A DNA stretch of 60,175 nt from NCBI RefSeq assembly GCF_000194155.1, contig NZ_GL877879.1, positions 1,523,550 to 1,583,724 on the forward strand, given 5' to 3'. Origin of the DNA: Saccharopolyspora spinosa NRRL 18395 (GTDB lineage Bacteria; Actinomycetota; Actinomycetes; Mycobacteriales; Pseudonocardiaceae). The stretch's first letter is position 1. The number at the start of each line of letters is the position of its first letter. A program made the position numbers and the translations under genes. Positions 36,056 to 45,842 of this stretch are shown piece by piece. The notes beneath the pieces are model-generated. The model was not told where the DNA came from and searched no databases. It saw only the letters and a program-made list of their open reading frames with translations.

Positions 36056-38032
36056 ATGGCCAAACGCGTAGTCGCCGGGTTGAAAGAACTGCTCGTTTCG
36101 AACCCGCCCCCCTTCGCCGTGCTGCAGCGGCCGGAAATGGGGAACAGTCTCGAGATTCTGCTTGGCGAGGTCACCGAGGTCTGTTCGATCGAAGACTTGG
36201 GGATCCCACCATCTTCCACGGGGCCAGCGCGCCAGGAATTGCTCGTGCTCGTTCCGTATAGACAGCTAACCGAACGCGGCTTCGAATGCGTCGATGATGG
36301 CGCACCCATGCTGCAGATGGTGGTCCGGTCGCAAGGAACGGTCAACGTCACCGAAGCATTGGGCGCACTACCTGACGAGCCGGTGGAGTTGAAGGACGCC
36401 CGCTTCGACACCGACGACGAGACTTACGCAGAGGTCGTCCGGAGCGTCCTGCGCGACGAGATCGGCAGCGGCGCTGGCTCGAACTTCGTCATTAGGCGGT
36501 CGTTCACGGCCACTCTCGCCGACTTCTCGCCACGCGACGCGTTGAGTCTGTTCAGACGGTTGCTCGTTGCGGAGCAGGGTACGTACTGGACTTTCGTGGT
36601 CCACACGGGTTCCCGAACGTTCGTCGGAGCTAGCCCCGAAAAGCACGTCAGCCTGGATCGGGGCACGGTGGTGATGAATCCGATCAGCGGCACCTACCGG
36701 TATCCGCCGGAGGGGCCGTCGGCGCAGGACGTGCTGCGTTTTCTGGCGGATCGCAAGGAAGAAGACGAACTGCACATGGTTCTCGATGAAGAACTGAAGA
36801 TGATGGCCAGGATTTGCGACCGGGGTGGCACCGTGGTCGGCCCGCGGTTGCGGGAGATGGCCCGTCTGGCGCACACCGAATACCTGATCGAGGGCCAGAC
36901 GAAGCTGGACGTTCGGGACATTCTACGGGAAACGTTGTTCGCGCCAACGGTCACCGGAAGTCCGCTGGAAAACGCCTGCCGGGTGATCAAGCGGTACGAG
37001 CCGTCGGGACGCGGTTACTACAGCGGGGCAATCGCACTGATCGGTCACGATGGGGCGGGTTACCAGACACTGGACTCAGCGATCCTCATCCGCACCGCGG
37101 AGATCGAACGCGATGGTCGGTTGCGGGCTGGCGTCGGCGCGACGCTCGTCCGGCACTCCGACCCGGGTTCCGAAGTCGCTGAGACCCGAGCGAAGTTGGC
37201 CGGAATGCTCGCGGCGTTCGAGGGCGGAGTCGACGCGCCGCATCAGCGAGAACGCGGATTGTCCCTCGACGCGAATCCGTTGGTTCGAAAAGCGCTGGAC
37301 GGACGCAACAAGAACTTGGCGCGGTTCTGGTTGACAACGGATCGCGGTCACGTGCGCACGGTGCCAGAACTGGTCGGCCGTCGCGTGCTCGTGATCGATG
37401 GCGAGGACACATTCACCGCTATGTTGGGTCACCAGCTGACCGCTTTGGGACTGACCGTCTCCATCCGCAGCTATGACGAGTCTTTCGAGATGGACGACGA
37501 CGAGTTCATCGTGCTCGGCCCCGGGCCAGGCGATCCCCGGATGCTCGATGACCCGAAGATCGCCACGCTGCGCCGGATCACCCGGCGGCTCCTTCACGAT
37601 CGACGTCGATTTCTCGCGGTGTGCCTAGGGCACCAGGTCCTCTGCGGACTGCTGGGCTTGGACGTGGTCCCCGAGGTAGTTCCGAACCAGGGTGAGCAGA
37701 TCGACATCGACCTTCTCGGGGAACGAAGAACTGTCGCTTTCTACAACACATTCGTCGCCAAGTCCAGTAGCGACCACCTGTACCACCGGGATCTTCCGGG
37801 GCCGGTCGTCATCAGCCGGGAGCCCGATTCAGGGCGGGTGCATGCGTTGTGCGGGCCGGGTTTCCGGTCGATTCAGTTCCACCCGGAGTCGGTGTTGACC
37901 ATCGACGGAATGAGTATTCTCGGCGATCTTCTCGGCACCCTGGTGCCGGCTACCGGGTCTGTGCCCGCACAACGTGGCTTGTCGGGCGTTTCTGGTCCTG
38001 CGCGGACCGGCGTGCGGACAAGCACGGGCTGA
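36056..38032 (+). CDS. phzE: 2-amino-2-desoxyisochorismate synthase PhzE
   Basis: Makes ADIC from chorismate and glutamine. 658 residues: an anthranilate-synthase-I-like chorismate domain (about 1-400, with GASPEKHVSL, MNPISGTYRYP, DELHMVLDEELKMM and the signature PSGRGYYSGAIALIG) fused to a glutamine amidotransferase (about 440-630, GPGPGDPRM, catalytic Cys in AVCLGHQVLCG and His/Glu in QFHPESVL). It starts the rightward phzE-flavoprotein-phzF operon. Confidence 0.95.
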   Translation: MAKRVVAGLKELLVSNPPPFAVLQRPEMGNSLEILLGEVTEVCSIEDLGIPPSSTGPARQELLVLVPYRQLTERGFECVDDGAPMLQMVVRSQGTVNVTEALGALPDEPVELKDARFDTDDETYAEVVRSVLRDEIGSGAGSNFVIRRSFTATLADFSPRDALSLFRRLLVAEQGTYWTFVVHTGSRTFVGASPEKHVSLDRGTVVMNPISGTYRYPPEGPSAQDVLRFLADRKEEDELHMVLDEELKMMARICDRGGTVVGPRLREMARLAHTEYLIEGQTKLDVRDILRETLFAPTVTGSPLENACRVIKRYEPSGRGYYSGAIALIGHDGAGYQTLDSAILIRTAEIERDGRLRAGVGATLVRHSDPGSEVAETRAKLAGMLAAFEGGVDAPHQRERGLSLDANPLVRKALDGRNKNLARFWLTTDRGHVRTVPELVGRRVLVIDGEDTFTAMLGHQLTALGLTVSIRSYDESFEMDDDEFIVLGPGPGDPRMLDDPKIATLRRITRRLLHDRRRFLAVCLGHQVLCGLLGLDVVPEVVPNQGEQIDIDLLGERRTVAFYNTFVAKSSSDHLYHRDLPGPVVISREPDSGRVHALCGPGFRSIQFHPESVLTIDGMSILGDLLGTLVPATGSVPAQRGLSGVSGPARTGVRTSTG

Positions 38033-38077
38033 GAGGACGCGCAGCATGCAGTTGGAATCACGTCTCGGAGGCCGGTC

Positions 38078-39640
38078 ATGCGTCCTGGCGTCATCGTGAT
38101 CGGTTCCGGCGCGGCCGGCCTGTCCGCGGCCCTCGCCGCGCGGGCGGCTGGCGCCGACGTCACCGTCCTGGAGGCGACGTCGACCTTGGGCGGGACGACG
38201 GCGCTCTCCAGCGGTGCGGTGTGGGTGCCGAACAACCATGTAGAAGCAGCAGGGCGAGGCCGCGACTGCGCGGAGAAGGCGCACAGGTATCTGTGCTCGC
38301 TCGCGGTCGGCGACGTCGACCCCCGCCTCGTCAACCGGTTCCTCGACGCGGGACCACGAATACTACGGTGGTTGGAAGGCACGTCCCCGCTGCAATGGAG
38401 CCTGCTGCCATATCCGGATTGCCATTCCGAGCTGCCTGGCGGCATGGAAGGCGGTCGCTCCCTCGAACCGTGCGCGCTGCAGATCGAGCCCAGCCTCACC
38501 CACCAACTGCGGCCGCCGCTGCCGTGGCGCCTGCCTGCGATGCTCGCCGAATTGGCCGCTGGCCAGCTTTCGCTGGATGTGGTCAACCAACGACGGCGAA
38601 CCGGTACGGTCACCGGAGGGCAGGCACTCGTGGCCGCGCTGCTGATCGCGGCCCACACGGCGGGTGTCAGCTTTCGGACTACAGCAAGGGCTACGAAACT
38701 CGTCTGCGACGATGGCACGGTGACCGGTGTCGACGCCCGTGGTCAGCGGCTGCGTGGTCGGGTGTTGTTGGCAAGCGGTGGTTTCGAGCGGGATACCGCA
38801 CTCGTCAACGCGTTCTTGCGGATGCCGGTGCTTGGCTGTGTGGGCGCACCCGGCGCGCGTGGTGACGGCCTGCGAATGGCGATGTCCATGGGGGCCTCAC
38901 TCGGCAACATGTCCGAGGCGTGGTGGTGTCCAACGACGCCTGACCCCGACGCGGAGATCGACGGGGAATCGCTGCACCGGATGCTGTTCGCCGAACGCGC
39001 GCGCCCTGGCACGCTCATGGTAGATCGGCGTGGCCGCAGGTTCATCAACGAAGCCCAGAACTACAACGACGTCGGCCGGGCGCTGCACGCGTTCGAGCCA
39101 ACGGAATTCTGCTTCGAGCGGGACCCGTCATGGCTGATCTTCGACGCGATTCACCGGCGCGACTACACCGTCGGCCCGGTCCGGCGAGATGCTTATGCCC
39201 CGGACTGGCTTCCGTGCGGAGGTACTCTCGCCGAACTCGCCGATCTCATCGACGTCCACGCCGAGACGCTGATCCAGACCATCGAACGGTTCAATGCGGC
39301 GGCCAAGGACGGACTCGACCCGGAGTTCGGGCGCGGCACCAACGCGTACGACCGGGCGATGGGAGATCCACAGGCGACGCATCCCACCCTGCGGCCGCTC
39401 ACCGAACCGCCTTTCTACGCCCTGCCGGTTCATGCCGGGGTTGGCGGGACGAAAGGCGGTCCCCGCACCGACCCGCACGGGCGGGTACTGCACGTCGAAG
39501 GTGGTGTGATTCGCGGGCTCTACGCTGCGGGCAATGTCGCGGCCAGTCCGTTCGGGTTCGCCTACCCGGGTACCGGTGGCACTCTCGGGCAAGCACTCGT
39601 TTTCGGCGCCCTGGCTGGCGAAGCCGCCGCAGGCGACTGA
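38078..39640 (+). CDS. FAD-dependent oxidoreductase (KstD/fumarate-reductase-like)
   Basis: 520 residues of the FAD_binding_2 family. The N-terminal dinucleotide motif is GSGAAGLSAALAARAAGADV with the acidic end VLEA, followed by GGTTALSSGAVWVPNN. The C-terminus shows the flavin-capping segment GLYAAGNVAASPFGFAYPGT. The family includes 3-ketosteroid dehydrogenases and oxidases that introduce double bonds. Its place between phzE and phzF suggests oxidation of a phenazine precursor or tailoring. It is not PhzG, which is a small FMN enzyme. Confidence 0.85.
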   Translation: MRPGVIVIGSGAAGLSAALAARAAGADVTVLEATSTLGGTTALSSGAVWVPNNHVEAAGRGRDCAEKAHRYLCSLAVGDVDPRLVNRFLDAGPRILRWLEGTSPLQWSLLPYPDCHSELPGGMEGGRSLEPCALQIEPSLTHQLRPPLPWRLPAMLAELAAGQLSLDVVNQRRRTGTVTGGQALVAALLIAAHTAGVSFRTTARATKLVCDDGTVTGVDARGQRLRGRVLLASGGFERDTALVNAFLRMPVLGCVGAPGARGDGLRMAMSMGASLGNMSEAWWCPTTPDPDAEIDGESLHRMLFAERARPGTLMVDRRGRRFINEAQNYNDVGRALHAFEPTEFCFERDPSWLIFDAIHRRDYTVGPVRRDAYAPDWLPCGGTLAELADLIDVHAETLIQTIERFNAAAKDGLDPEFGRGTNAYDRAMGDPQATHPTLRPLTEPPFYALPVHAGVGGTKGGPRTDPHGRVLHVEGGVIRGLYAAGNVAASPFGFAYPGTGGTLGQALVFGALAGEAAAGD

Positions 39641-39684
39641 GGCATTGATGCGCAACTTCCGGACAACGCACGACGAGGAGAACG

Positions 39685-40527
39685 GTGCCGAACCACGCTT
39701 ACGTAATCACCGACGTCTTTACCGCAACTCCGCTGGAGGGCAATCCGCTGGCTGTTTTCATCGACGCCGCCAGCCTGTCCACAGAGCAGATGCAACGCAT
39801 CGCCAGGGAGATGAATTTGTCGGAAACCACGTTCGTGCTTCCCGCCCGCGAGGTTGCCGACGCGCGGGTCCGGATCTTCACACCGGTGAACGAGCTGCCC
39901 TTCGCCGGGCACCCCACGCTTGGGACTGCCATCGTGCTTGGTGCGGAGACGAACCAGGACACGATCCGACTGGAGACCGAAGTCGGGGTGATCACCTTTT
40001 GGTTCGAGCGCGCGAACGGGAAGATCGTCGCCGCCAGGATGCTGCAGCCGATCCCGAGTTGGCAACCGTACGAGCATGCTGACGAACTGCTGGAAGGTCT
40101 TGGCGTCCCGGCTTCCGAGCTACCGGTCGATGCCTACCGGAACGGGCCTCGGCACGTCTACGTCGGGCTCGGCAACGTGGCGGCGCTGGAGGCGATCCAC
40201 CCGGACCTCCGGGTGCTCGCCAAATTCCCCGACATGGCCGCGCTCTGCTTCGCCGGCGCGGGCACCAATTGGCGGTTGCGGATGTTCTCACCCGCGTACG
40301 GGGTCGCCGAAGACCCGGCCACCGGCTCGGCCGCAGGTCCACTGGCGGTCCACCTAGCCCGGTACGGCCGGATCGCATTCGGCAGCCAGATCACGATTCG
40401 CCAGGGTGTCGAAATCGGCCGGCCCTCGACCATGTACGCGACGGTCGAGGGCGCAGGCGAGCTGATCGATCAGGTGGAGGTGGTCGGTGCGGCGGTCGTG
40501 GTCGCACACGGCACCCTCGTGTTGTAA
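39685..40527 (+). CDS. phzF: Phenazine isomerase PhzF
   Basis: Isomerises DHHA to the reactive ketone that condenses to the phenazine ring. 280 residues with the diaminopimelate-epimerase-like double fold: GNPLAVF near residue 19, the catalytic Glu47 in NLSETTFV, FTPVNELPFAGHPTLGTA, and the second-half signature FSPAYGVAEDPATGSAAGPL. GTG 39685 has GAGGAG upstream. Convergent with phzB, 16 bases apart. Confidence 0.95.
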   Translation: MPNHAYVITDVFTATPLEGNPLAVFIDAASLSTEQMQRIAREMNLSETTFVLPAREVADARVRIFTPVNELPFAGHPTLGTAIVLGAETNQDTIRLETEVGVITFWFERANGKIVAARMLQPIPSWQPYEHADELLEGLGVPASELPVDAYRNGPRHVYVGLGNVAALEAIHPDLRVLAKFPDMAALCFAGAGTNWRLRMFSPAYGVAEDPATGSAAGPLAVHLARYGRIAFGSQITIRQGVEIGRPSTMYATVEGAGELIDQVEVVGAAVVVAHGTLVL

Positions 40528-40543
40528 CCGCGATGTGGAGGTC

Positions 40544-41044
40544 TCATGCGGGTATACCACCTCGTTTGATCACCGGTACCTCGATCCCCAGCGCGCGCAT
40601 CTGCTGGCACGGGTTCATGAATTCGCGGATCTCTTTGATCTTGCCGTTTTCCAGCAGGAACGAATGGATGAAATGGTTCTTGTAATGCCCTGGTGGGTAA
40701 TCGGGGAAGAGAATTTGCCCCTCGCCGTCGCATTCGACCCAGAACCGGTTCGGATCCTGCGTCTCGTAGATCTCCACATTGATCCACTTCCAGTCCGGGA
40801 AGCACTCCAACGACCAGGCGGCCATGGAATACAGGTTGTCCTTCCCGGTCGCGAATACCGGCTCACCGGTGTCCGTCGTCCACAGGCCGCCGCGCTCGGT
40901 GCCGTCATCGGTGAACAAATGATGACGTTGCAAGCGAGGCTCACCTTCGGTAACTCGCAGATATTCTTCGACGGTGGCCCGATTGCGTCGTCTGAGCTCC
41001 GCTTCGTTGCGGAATGCTACTGCGTCCTGGGGCGCTTCTGTCAT
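40544..41044 (-). CDS. phzB: Phenazine ring-assembly protein PhzB/PhzA
   Basis: 166 residues with the ketosteroid-isomerase-like fold. Family blocks are RRRNRATVEEYLRVTEG, GGLWTTDTGEPVF, ECFPDWKWINVEIYETQDPN and PPGHYKNHFIHSFLLENGKI. It assists condensation of two PhzF products. Only one copy is present, as usual outside pseudomonads. ATG 41044 has GGAGAGG upstream. It is transcribed towards phzF, from a promoter near the second operator. Confidence 0.94.
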   Translation of the reverse strand: MTEAPQDAVAFRNEAELRRRNRATVEEYLRVTEGEPRLQRHHLFTDDGTERGGLWTTDTGEPVFATGKDNLYSMAAWSLECFPDWKWINVEIYETQDPNRFWVECDGEGQILFPDYPPGHYKNHFIHSFLLENGKIKEIREFMNPCQQMRALGIEVPVIKRGGIPA

Positions 41045-41198
41045 TTGTTAAACCTCTCCATCTGTGGTGATGCGGACGCATCCGTCGATGACCACATCCA
41101 TTGGCGGCCATCCTCGTGCCCCAACGTCCATGTGAAGGTCGAAAGTTGCGCGAACGAGCTTCCACAGAAAGCCTCCGCCAGCGCCATTACGACTGCAA

Positions 41199-41214
41199 CT
41201 ACCCTTCCGAGTAG
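41199..41214. promoter_or_regulatory. Phenazine operator candidate, site 2
   Basis: The near-palindrome CTACCCTTCCGAGTAG lies 155 bases upstream of phzB and matches site 1 at 14 of 16 bases when reversed. Further partial repeats, GGGTAG at 41223-41228 and GAGTAGCTAC near 41261-41270, follow within 60 bases. Confidence 0.58.
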
Positions 41215-41344
41215 CCGGTCAGGGGTAGGCGGGTCGTCAACCCAGTGACACCCACTTGAATGAGTAGCTACCACACTATGACTGCAAGCGTCCTGTTAGC
41301 CCAGCTGTTTCGCGCGGGTTGGTGTGACATGGATCGGGAGTAGG

Positions 41345-41417
41345 GCGAAGTGCCTGTCTCGTAAGGGAAACTGGGACTTGTTGAGGGTCCAGTCCGCCGA
41401 ACGGGAAGGCACTTCGC
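41345..41417. repeat. Long hairpin upstream of the phzB promoter region
   Basis: GCGAAGTGCCT at 41345-41355 recurs perfectly inverted at 41407-41417, with 51 bases between. It lies between the phenazine genes and the group II intron end. It could be an old insertion end or a structured intron-homing site. Confidence 0.5.
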
Positions 41418-41566
41418 GGGTGAAGGGTAGCAAGCGGCCGAAGCGGGTCAGGGTCAGCGCCGATGGGCGTGGTGTGGTGTCGCATGCCGGGGTGGGGATG
41501 TCGGTTGAGTCGGCCTGGAGCGCGGTGCCGGTGTTGCCGCCGGTCCGTTTCTCCAGGCCGCTCGCC

Positions 41567-41600
41567 GAACCCGGCGTGCCCATTACTGAGCACCGGGCTC
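41567..41600 (-). ncRNA. Group II intron 1 domain V
   Basis: This 34-base hairpin has the standard domain V design: a GAGCC/GGTTC basal stem, a two-base CG bulge, an upper stem and a GTAA (GNRA) loop. It lies just after the reverse-transcriptase end and before domain VI. Confidence 0.85.
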
Positions 41601-41627
41601 TCCACGGTTGCTGTGGTCGGGTGGTTG

Positions 41628-42950
41628 TCAGGTTGGCCAAGGGCTGGGGATCGTGTTGCCGCGGTAGCGGTACCGGGTGATCGGCGGTGTCCGCGACAAG
41701 TTGATCAACTCGATGTCGTCCGCGGTGATCGGCAACCAAGCCCCGTGCGGGCCGAGAAGCCGCTTGCGGATGTCCTTCCACGACCAGCGATGCATTTGTC
41801 TTGAGCCACATGATCACGCGACGCCAGAGGAAATCCCCGAGCATGTGGAAGGTGTATTTCGCGACTGCGTGCCGGAAGTAGTTGGCCCAGCCGTGCACGA
41901 TCTGGTTGAGCCGGATCAGCACGTCCTTCGGGTCTGCCTGTGACGTCCTGCGGGTCAGGGCACGGATCTTGTCCTTCACCGATCGGATGGGCCGGTCGGC
42001 GATGAACGTGTAGACGTACCATTTGGTACTTCCTGGTTTGCGGCGCCACTGGATGTGGAACCCGAGGAAGCTGAACCCATCGGCCATGTTCACGATCCTG
42101 GTTTTCGCTTGTGACAGCTTCAATCCCAGGGGTTCGAGTACTTGGGCCACTTCGTCCTGGATGCTGCGGGTGTCCTCGGCGGAGCAGTGGACCAAGATCG
42201 CGAAATCGTCCGCGTAGCGGACGATCCGCCAGTTGGCCTGGCCGTGCCGACGACGTTTCCTGCGCTGGTACGGGCTTTCCATCCGCCCACCGGGCAACCA
42301 GTCGCGGTGCCAATGCTCATCGAGCGCAGACAGCGCGATGTTGGCCAGCAACGGCGAGAGGATGCCGCCTTGCGGCGTGCCGGTGTGCGTCTCTCGTGTA
42401 CTGCCGGACTCGGTCATGATCCCGGCTTTGAGGAACGCTTTCACCAATGCCAGGACCCGCTTGTCCTTGACTCTGGCTCGCACCCGGTCCATGAGAGCGG
42501 GTTGCGAAATTTCGTCAAAGCACGCTTCGATGTCGGCGTCGAGCACCCAGAGATAGCCCTTGGTGCCGAAGCGTTGGATCTCGGCGATCGCGTCCTGAGC
42601 ACGCCGCTTAGGCCGGAACCCGTAGGAGATCGGCAGGAAGTCGGCCTCGAAAATGGGCTCCAGCACCAGTTTCAGCGCAGACTGGACGATCCGGTCGGCC
42701 ACGGTGGGAATACCGAGGTTTCTCAGTTTCCCTGACCCACCTGGTTTGGGGATCTTTCGCTCCTTCACCGGCAGGGGCCGGAATTCGCCGGACTTCACGT
42801 CCGAACGCAGACCGTCGAGGAATTCCAAGGCGCCGATGTCCCGTTCGACGTCGAAGGCCGTCAAGCCATCCACGCCGGCGGTCCGGGCTCCTTGGTTGCC
42901 CGCGACCCGGTTGAACGCCACGATCAGCGTCGCCGGGTCGTGCAACACCG
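41628..42950 (-). pseudogene. Intron 1 reverse transcriptase, main part, frameshifted
   Basis: Carries RT blocks 1-7 with the catalytic pair in WRIVRYADDFAILVHC, also GTPQGGILSPLLANIALSAL and IPTVADRIVQSALKLVLEPI, then the maturase start (LNQIVHGWANYFRHAV). Near 41796 one extra base shifts the frame: the expected end HRWSWKDIRKRLLGPHGAW to NTIPSPWPT lies in the other frame and stops at 41628. The old frame runs on to 41296 as unrelated sequence. The first 49 codons are at 46377-46524, beyond intron 2; joining 46377 to 42950 restores the frame. Confidence 0.82.
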
Positions 42951-43007
42951 GTAGGCCGCTGGCGAGGTGCCGTGTCGCCACGGTCCTGCTCCAGCGGCCC
43001 CCGGTCC

Positions 43008-43041
43008 GAACCACGCGGGCACCTTTCGGTGCACGTAGCTC
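43008..43041 (-). ncRNA. Group II intron 2 domain V
   Basis: 34-base hairpin with a GAGC basal stem pairing with GGTTC, an upper GCACC/GGTGC stem and a GAAA tetraloop. It lies directly behind the intron 2 protein stop at 43050. Confidence 0.87.
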
Positions 43042-44709
43042 TCCAGTGACTACTCCGTTAATAACGCGGTTGGTTGCCCCGTATGGATGTCCTCATGGCA
43101 GCGGGGGCAGACCACGAGGGTCTTTCTCCGCTTCTTGGCCATGTGTTGCGCCCACGGGGGCTGTGGTTGTCCAGGTTCGGTGAGGTCGGCGAGTTTTCGG
43201 ACCTGATGGACTTCCACCTGGTCCTTCTGCTCGCATAGTTCACATCTGCCCATGCGGAGCCGTGTGATCAGCTCTTTGCGGGCAACGGGCCGGACTACCG
43301 GGCGGTCTTGCAGAACCGCCTTCTTCTGCCGTTTCAGCGGGATTTCGCCGAACCTTCCGACCAGTGGTTTTCTGCCTGCTCGTGGGACGCTGGCTTCGTA
43401 GCACGTCCGGGGTCCATCTGGTGTCGAGATCTTGGCCCTGTACTTGCGGGCCATCGCTGACACCGTCGAACGGTGCTTGGCGGCCAGCGTTTTGAGCATC
43501 GAGGTCTGTGCGACCCATTTCAGCCGGCTCAGTCTCCAGACGTCGCCGGCCAGCAGATAATACTGGGCGAGTCCCCTAAATTCCGCTCCGTACGTGCTGA
43601 CGATCGTGAGGTCGTTACGATTCAGCAACTCGGTTCGGCGCTCGGGCTTTCCGTGCTTCAGATAAGGGGCACACTTGGCTTTGATCACTTGCCGTGGAAC
43701 GCGCAGTGCGACACTGCCGTTGACGGACGGACGGGTCGCGCTGTGCTGGACAGTGATCTCGTAGCCGAGGAACGACGCAGCCTCGGTACGGGCGTGCGTG
43801 ATCAGCGTCTTGTCCGGGTTCAGTTCCAGCTTGAGATCATCCCGCAGGAACTGCGCCAGGCACTGCTTGATTTGCTCGGCTTCGGCCTTCGGGCCAGCGA
43901 ACCCGAGAAGGGTGTCATCGGCGTAACGGCAGTAGCGAAGCCGCCTGTAGCCCGGATCCTGAGGGTCCTTGCTAGGCGTGCCCCGCAACTGCTTACGCAA
44001 CTCGCGTGCCGCGGGCGCGAAACCGCGTTTCCGAGCGCGCACCGCCGCCATTCTCACCCTTGCATATGCAGGGTTGGGTGCCCTGCTCTCTCCTCGGGTG
44101 TACTGCGGTACCAGAACTGTTTCGACGAACTTGTCTAACCGATCCAAGTACAGATTGGAGAGGATTGGTGAAACCACACCACCTTGCGGGGCCCCACTAA
44201 GCGTTTCGTTCCACACCCAATCCTCCAGATATCCGGCTTGCAGCATCTGTTTGATCAGCCGGAGGAACCGGTTATCGTGGATTCTTTCGGCCAGCGTAGA
44301 GAGCATGACCTCATGGTCGAAACTCCCGAAGCAGTCTGAGATATCACCCTCGATAAGCCAGGTCGTGCCAGTCCATAGATCCGCCACTTCACTGAGCGCG
44401 GTATGGCATCCCTTGCCTGGACGAAAACCGTGCGAACGGTCGGATAATCGCGGCTCGTAATATGCCTCAAGTAAGAGACGGATCACTTCGCCGACGAGTT
44501 TATCCGACCATGAAGGCAGGCCAAGTGGTCTCTGCTTCCCGTTCTTTTTTGGGATATAGATGCGCTTGGCTGGCTTGAATCGGAAGCGCTCGTGGCGCAC
44601 CGCGTCGATGACGCGCTCGATCTTAGCCATTGACATGCCATCCGCGGTTTCTCCATCGACCCCAGGTGTCATGGCTCCGTGGTTAGAGTACAGGCGCCCG
44701 TAGGCCAAT

Positions 44710-45735
44710 GACCCTTTCCGGGTAAGCATCTGTGGCTCTGGGTAGTCGTCGTGGCTGCGGCTGGTGCGTGTGGCGGTGACACGCCGAAGTTGTTGTGATG
44801 CAAAGTTAAAGCGCGGAACCCCGGGTATGAATTTGGTCCTACCACAGATCAACTTCATAGGAGTTCCGCGCCTGATGAGTGTGACATACACCGCGACGTT
44901 GCCGGTACGCGACCTGACCGTGCTGTACCTGTCGAGCTTGCTGCACACCCAACGCCTGCGGTGCGGCACCCGCAAGCACCGGAGATCGCTGAGCACATAC
45001 AAGCAGGCGATCCTGGTGCTGCGCTGGTTTCTCGACGGCACTCGCGTGAAACAGCTGGCCGTCGATCACACGATCAGCTCCTCCACCGCATACACCTATC
45101 TCCATGAGGGATTCGCAGTGCTCGCCGCCCAGGCTCCAGCACTGGAATCAGCACTGCTGGCAGCGAAAATCGCAGGCCACGGCCACATCTCCATCGATGG
45201 CACCCTGATCGAAACCGATCGGGTCCGTACACCCGGCCCCACTCGTGGCGTGGACCTGTGGTGGTCGGGAAAACACTCCAACCACGGAGGCAACATCCAG
45301 GTCATCACCGCCCCCGACGGCTGGCCGCTATGGACCTCCCAGGTGCGCCCGGGCCGCGAGCACGACACCACCGCGCTCCGCGCCCACCCCGAAATCATGC
45401 CCGCCCTCACCGCCTGGACCAGCGATGACCTGCCCGTCCTGGGCGATTTAGGCTACGAAGGCGAATCCGGCACCATCACCGTCGCCTTCAAGAAACCGAA
45501 AGGCGGCGAACTCACCGACGACCAGAAAGCCCACAACAAGACCCACAACGGCAAACGAGCCATCGGGGAACGCGGAAACTCCGTGCTCAAAACGACCTTC
45601 AAAGCACTCCGCAACATAAGCCTGTGCCCCCGGAAAATCGGCACCATCGTCAAAGCCGCCCTCGTCATCCTTCACACCGAACACGACCGCACAACATGAT
45701 CACCCACAGCGACCAACCGTTACCCGGAAAGGCTC
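44710..45735 (+). mobile_element. IS5-family element, copy 1
   Basis: 1026 bases with inverted ends GACCCTTTCCGGGTAA and GAGCCTTTCCGGGTAA. It is flanked by the 3-base direct repeat AAT (44707-44709 and 45736-45738). By eye it appears identical to copy 2 at 54161-55186. It sits inside the intron 2 protein gene. Confidence 0.93.
44875..45699 (+). CDS. IS5-family transposase, copy 1
   Basis: 274 residues from ATG 44875 (MSVTYTATLPVRDLTVLYLS). The HTH_Tnp_4 region is around KHRRSLSTYKQAILVLRWFL. The DDE_Tnp_4 core shows HISIDGTLIETDR (first Asp), PVLGDLGYEGE (second Asp) and KRAIGERGNSVLKTTFKALR (Glu). No lesion; likely functional. An upstream ATG at 44827 is possible but does not match the family start. 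Confidence 0.9.
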   Translation: MSVTYTATLPVRDLTVLYLSSLLHTQRLRCGTRKHRRSLSTYKQAILVLRWFLDGTRVKQLAVDHTISSSTAYTYLHEGFAVLAAQAPALESALLAAKIAGHGHISIDGTLIETDRVRTPGPTRGVDLWWSGKHSNHGGNIQVITAPDGWPLWTSQVRPGREHDTTALRAHPEIMPALTAWTSDDLPVLGDLGYEGESGTITVAFKKPKGGELTDDQKAHNKTHNGKRAIGERGNSVLKTTFKALRNISLCPRKIGTIVKAALVILHTEHDRTT

Positions 45736-45842
45736 AATAAGTACATCTGCGGGTTGAAAAGCTGTCGGAACAATTCATTGCACGGCAGGCCACGCCTACC
45801 GCGTTCACGGAGGACACCCAGCACTGTTTCGGCGCTCTGCAA

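Larger units (their letters stand above)
43050..45842 (-). pseudogene. Intron 2 reverse transcriptase/maturase/HNH protein split by IS
   Basis: The C-terminal part (43050-44706) keeps RT blocks (LPSWSDKLVGEVIRLLLEAY, SGAPQGGVVSPILSNLYLDR, RYCRYADDTLLGFAG), the maturase domain and an HNH endonuclease with CELC ... CPRCHEDIH zinc pairs. The N-terminal part (45736-45842) reads LQSAETVLGVLRERGRRGLP then NELFRQLFNPQMYL, from TTG 45842 with GGGAGG upstream. The 1026-base IS plus its 3-base duplication separate them. Taking both out gives exactly 588 codons in one frame, so the protein was intact before insertion. Confidence 0.9.

Noticed and set aside
38078..39640. Calling the flavoprotein PhzS or PhzG
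   Set aside because: PhzS is a salicylate-hydroxylase-like monooxygenase and PhzG a small FMN oxidase; this protein has the FAD_binding_2/KstD layout.
41296..41627. C-terminal 110 codons of the long intron 1 frame as real protein
   Set aside because: They run through domain V, domain VI and past the intron end after a frameshift; the proper C-terminus is in the other frame.
44709..45041. N-terminal 110 codons ahead of the intron 2 protein (MPSRNQRSTRIACLY...)
   Set aside because: They are antisense to the inserted IS transposase; the true N-terminus is at 45736-45842.
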